Position numbers and translations under genes: made by a program. The notes beneath the pieces were generated by a model. That model saw nothing but the letters and a program-made list of their open reading frames with translations, was not told where the DNA came from and did no database searches. Of a stretch of 64,000 nt of DNA, positions 62,321-64,000 are shown one piece after another. The stretch comes from CADEEN01 sp963738425 (GTDB lineage Bacteria > Pseudomonadota > Gammaproteobacteria > Burkholderiales > Burkholderiaceae_C), in contig CAVTWT010000040.1 of the NCBI GenBank assembly GCA_963738425.1, positions 62,001 to 126,000 on the forward strand, given 5' to 3'. The stretch's first letter is position 1, and every line of letters starts with the position of its first letter.

Positions 62321-64000
62321 TCAGGCCGTGCGCGATTCGCAGAGAGCTTCGCTGAGCGATTCGTCAAGCGCCTGGATGACAAGGCCGGCCTGGTCCGCCG
62401 ACAGCACCAACGGCGGCCGGATCTTGAGCACGTTGTGCCCCATCGCACAGGCGCTGATCAGCACGCCCTTGTCGCGCATCCGATTGACCACCTGGCTCGT
62501 GAGCTCGCGATCCGGGGCTCGCGATGCGCGATCGCAGACGAGTTCGACTCCGACAAAGAGCCCTGCGCCACGCACATCGCCGATGGCCTCGTGCCGGCCG
62601 GCCAGCGCGGCGATGCCGTCGTGCAGAACCTTGCCCACCTTGGCGGCATGCTGCACCAGCCGGTCGCGCTCGATCGTGTGCAGCACCGCCAGCGCCGCCA
62701 CACACGAGACGGTGTTGCCCGCAAAGGTGTTGAAGTAGCGCGAGGTCTTCCCGAACTCCGCCAGGGCGTCGGCGGTCGCCAGCAATCCCGCGATCGGTTG
62801 GCCATTGCCCATCGGCTTGCCCATCGTCACGATGTCGGGCAGGACACCATGGCGCTGAAAGCCCCACAGGTGTTCGCCGGTGCGGCCGAAACCGGGTTGC
62901 ACTTCGTCGGCAATGAACAGGCCGCCCGCCCGCTTGATGGCCTCGACCGCGCCCTTCAGGAAGCCTGCCGGCCCGGGGAGGATGCCGTCGCTGGTGAACA
63001 GTGAATCGACGATCAGCATGGCCGGCTTGATGCCGTGGCGCTGCAGGTCGGCAATGGCCGCCTCGACGTCGCGCGTGAAGCGCTGGACCCAGGTCAGCGC
63101 CCTCTGCGTGGTACAGGCGCGGTGCGGGTACCAGGCGCACATGCTCGCCCAGATCGACAGTCACGCCCAGCGAGGGCGAAAACTTCGAGACGGTGTCGGT
63201 GATGCCGTGATACGCGGTGTCGGTCACGATCACGCCGGTGCCACCGGTGCGCACCTTCGCGATGCGATAGGCGAGGTCGTTGGCCTCGCTGCCCGTGCAG
63301 GTCAACATCAGGTGGGCCAGTTGGGTCTCCGGCACGCTGGCGAGCAGGCGCTCTGCCAGTTCGAGGATCGAGTCGTGCAGGTAGCGCGTATTGGTGGCCA
63401 GTGTCTGCACCTGTTGGCAGATCGCCTCGGTCACCGCCGGGTGGCAATGCCCGAGCGAGGTGACGTTGTTGTAGGCGTCGAGATAGCGGCGCCCCTGCGG
63501 GTCGATCAGCCAGGCGCCCTCGCCGCGCACGATGTGCAGCGGCCGCTCGTACATCAGGCGGTAGGCCGGGCCGAGCAAGGCGTCGCGGCGCGCGATCATC
63601 GCGGCGGTGGCCGGGCTCACGTCGGCGCGGCCGGGGATGTAGGCGTTGACCATGTTGAGGTCGGTCGTGCTCTTCATTAAATGGACTCCAGTGTGTACGC
63701 CGGCCAGCAGCCGGTCGCGTGCTGTATTGCGGGACAGGTCGGCCATCTGGGACAGGGCCTCCCACGCGGCGGGGTTGTGTCGCATGATGTACGCGCGGTT
63801 CTCGGGGTAGCGCGCGGCGCGCCACTCGGAGATCAGCGCCGTAATGAGGTGGCGCGTCGCCATCAGATCGGCAATCACCTCTTGTTCGGCGTCAGTCAGC
63901 GGCAACACCGCGTGATAGGCGGCCACGAACTGGGCCGGCCCCTCGAAAGGGTCGGCGCTGCCGGCCGTGTGGAAGGCGGCGGCTGTCGCCACCTCGCCGA
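62321..64000 (-). pseudogene. Kinase-aminotransferase (class III) fusion, frameshifted and cut by the window edge
   Basis: The minus-strand frame enters from beyond 64000. Its first about 95 visible residues (FVAAYHAVLPLTDAEQEVIA, SEWRAARYPENRAYIMRHNP) look like the end of an APH-type kinase (hydroxylysine kinase-like). A class III aminotransferase follows: LTCTGSEANDLAYRIAK, then after a frame change at about 63085-63092 IVDSLFTSDGILPGP, FIADEVQPGFGRTG and VTMGKPMGNGQP with the PLP Lys. The fusion suggests action on phosphorylated amino alcohols or hydroxy-amino acids, as in ethanolamine-phosphate phospho-lyases. One extra base splits the enzyme; error and mutation cannot be separated. Confidence 0.8.

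Overview
The window looks like chromosome of a high-GC betaproteobacterium of the order Burkholderiales, probably near the Rubrivivax/Leptothrix/Comamonadaceae group. Support comes from the gene runs cysS-alkA-accA-tilS-lysC-tRNA-Ser, mltG-tmk-holB-pilZ-tatD and clpA-clpS-csp, from a PhaR-type PHB regulator, from PilZ and Bug/TctC proteins, and from very dense coding with many 4-base ATGA overlaps. I see no plasmid, phage or CRISPR content. Horizontal DNA is limited to short fossils.

Layout. 1-6.1 kb: an operon for peptidoglycan, dTMP and DNA polymerase clamp-loader functions (mltG, tmk, holB, pilZ, tatD, ankyrin protein), a small conserved protein and a DUF72 protein. 6.1-12.6 kb: a carbohydrate or sugar-acid locus with a LacI regulator diverging from an SMP-30 lactonase and an ABC importer. 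Both ends carry fossils: a permease tail joined to a cytochrome b561 fragment at one end, and a collapsed SDR dehydrogenase at the other. 12.8-24.6 kb: housekeeping genes (tRNA-Ser, lysC, tilS, accA, alkA, cysS, two cyclophilins, lpxH, an MtfA-like peptidase, clpA/clpS, a cold-shock gene).

25.0-34.8 kb: the most interesting block. It holds a PlcP-like metallophosphoesterase, an MGDG-synthase-like glycosyltransferase, phosphatidylserine decarboxylase, a class III aminotransferase, an Mpo1-like membrane protein, a GT4 glycosyltransferase, an LplT-like lysophospholipid transporter, a PhnZ-like HD protein and PPK2. I infer a membrane-lipid remodelling and phosphorus-economy island. PHO-box-like direct repeats stand before several of these genes. 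Three adjacent genes each carry a one-base frameshift.

35-42.3 kb: a histone-tail-like Lys/Ala-rich protein with a palindromic promoter, a membrane protein, icd, a small exported Ala/Lys-rich protein, rnfH-ratA diverging from smpB, metC-rimO and phaR. 42.3-53.2 kb: a nine-gene nucleoside uptake and salvage operon (BmpA-type ABC importer, cdd, punA, UshA-like nucleotidase, deoC, deoA) with add diverging from it. Periplasmic dephosphorylation, import, deamination, phosphorolysis and deoxyribose-phosphate cleavage are therefore encoded together. 53.1-56.2 kb: YchJ, a Bug/TctC binding protein and an AtuA-type pair. 56.2-57 kb: a decayed stretch with an IS5-like and an amino-acid-oxidase fossil. 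57-64 kb: accessory genes (double GNAT, GhrA-like reductase, LysR, metallo-beta-lactamase-fold protein, DsbA-like protein, Lrp) and a kinase-aminotransferase fusion that is frameshifted and cut by the window end.
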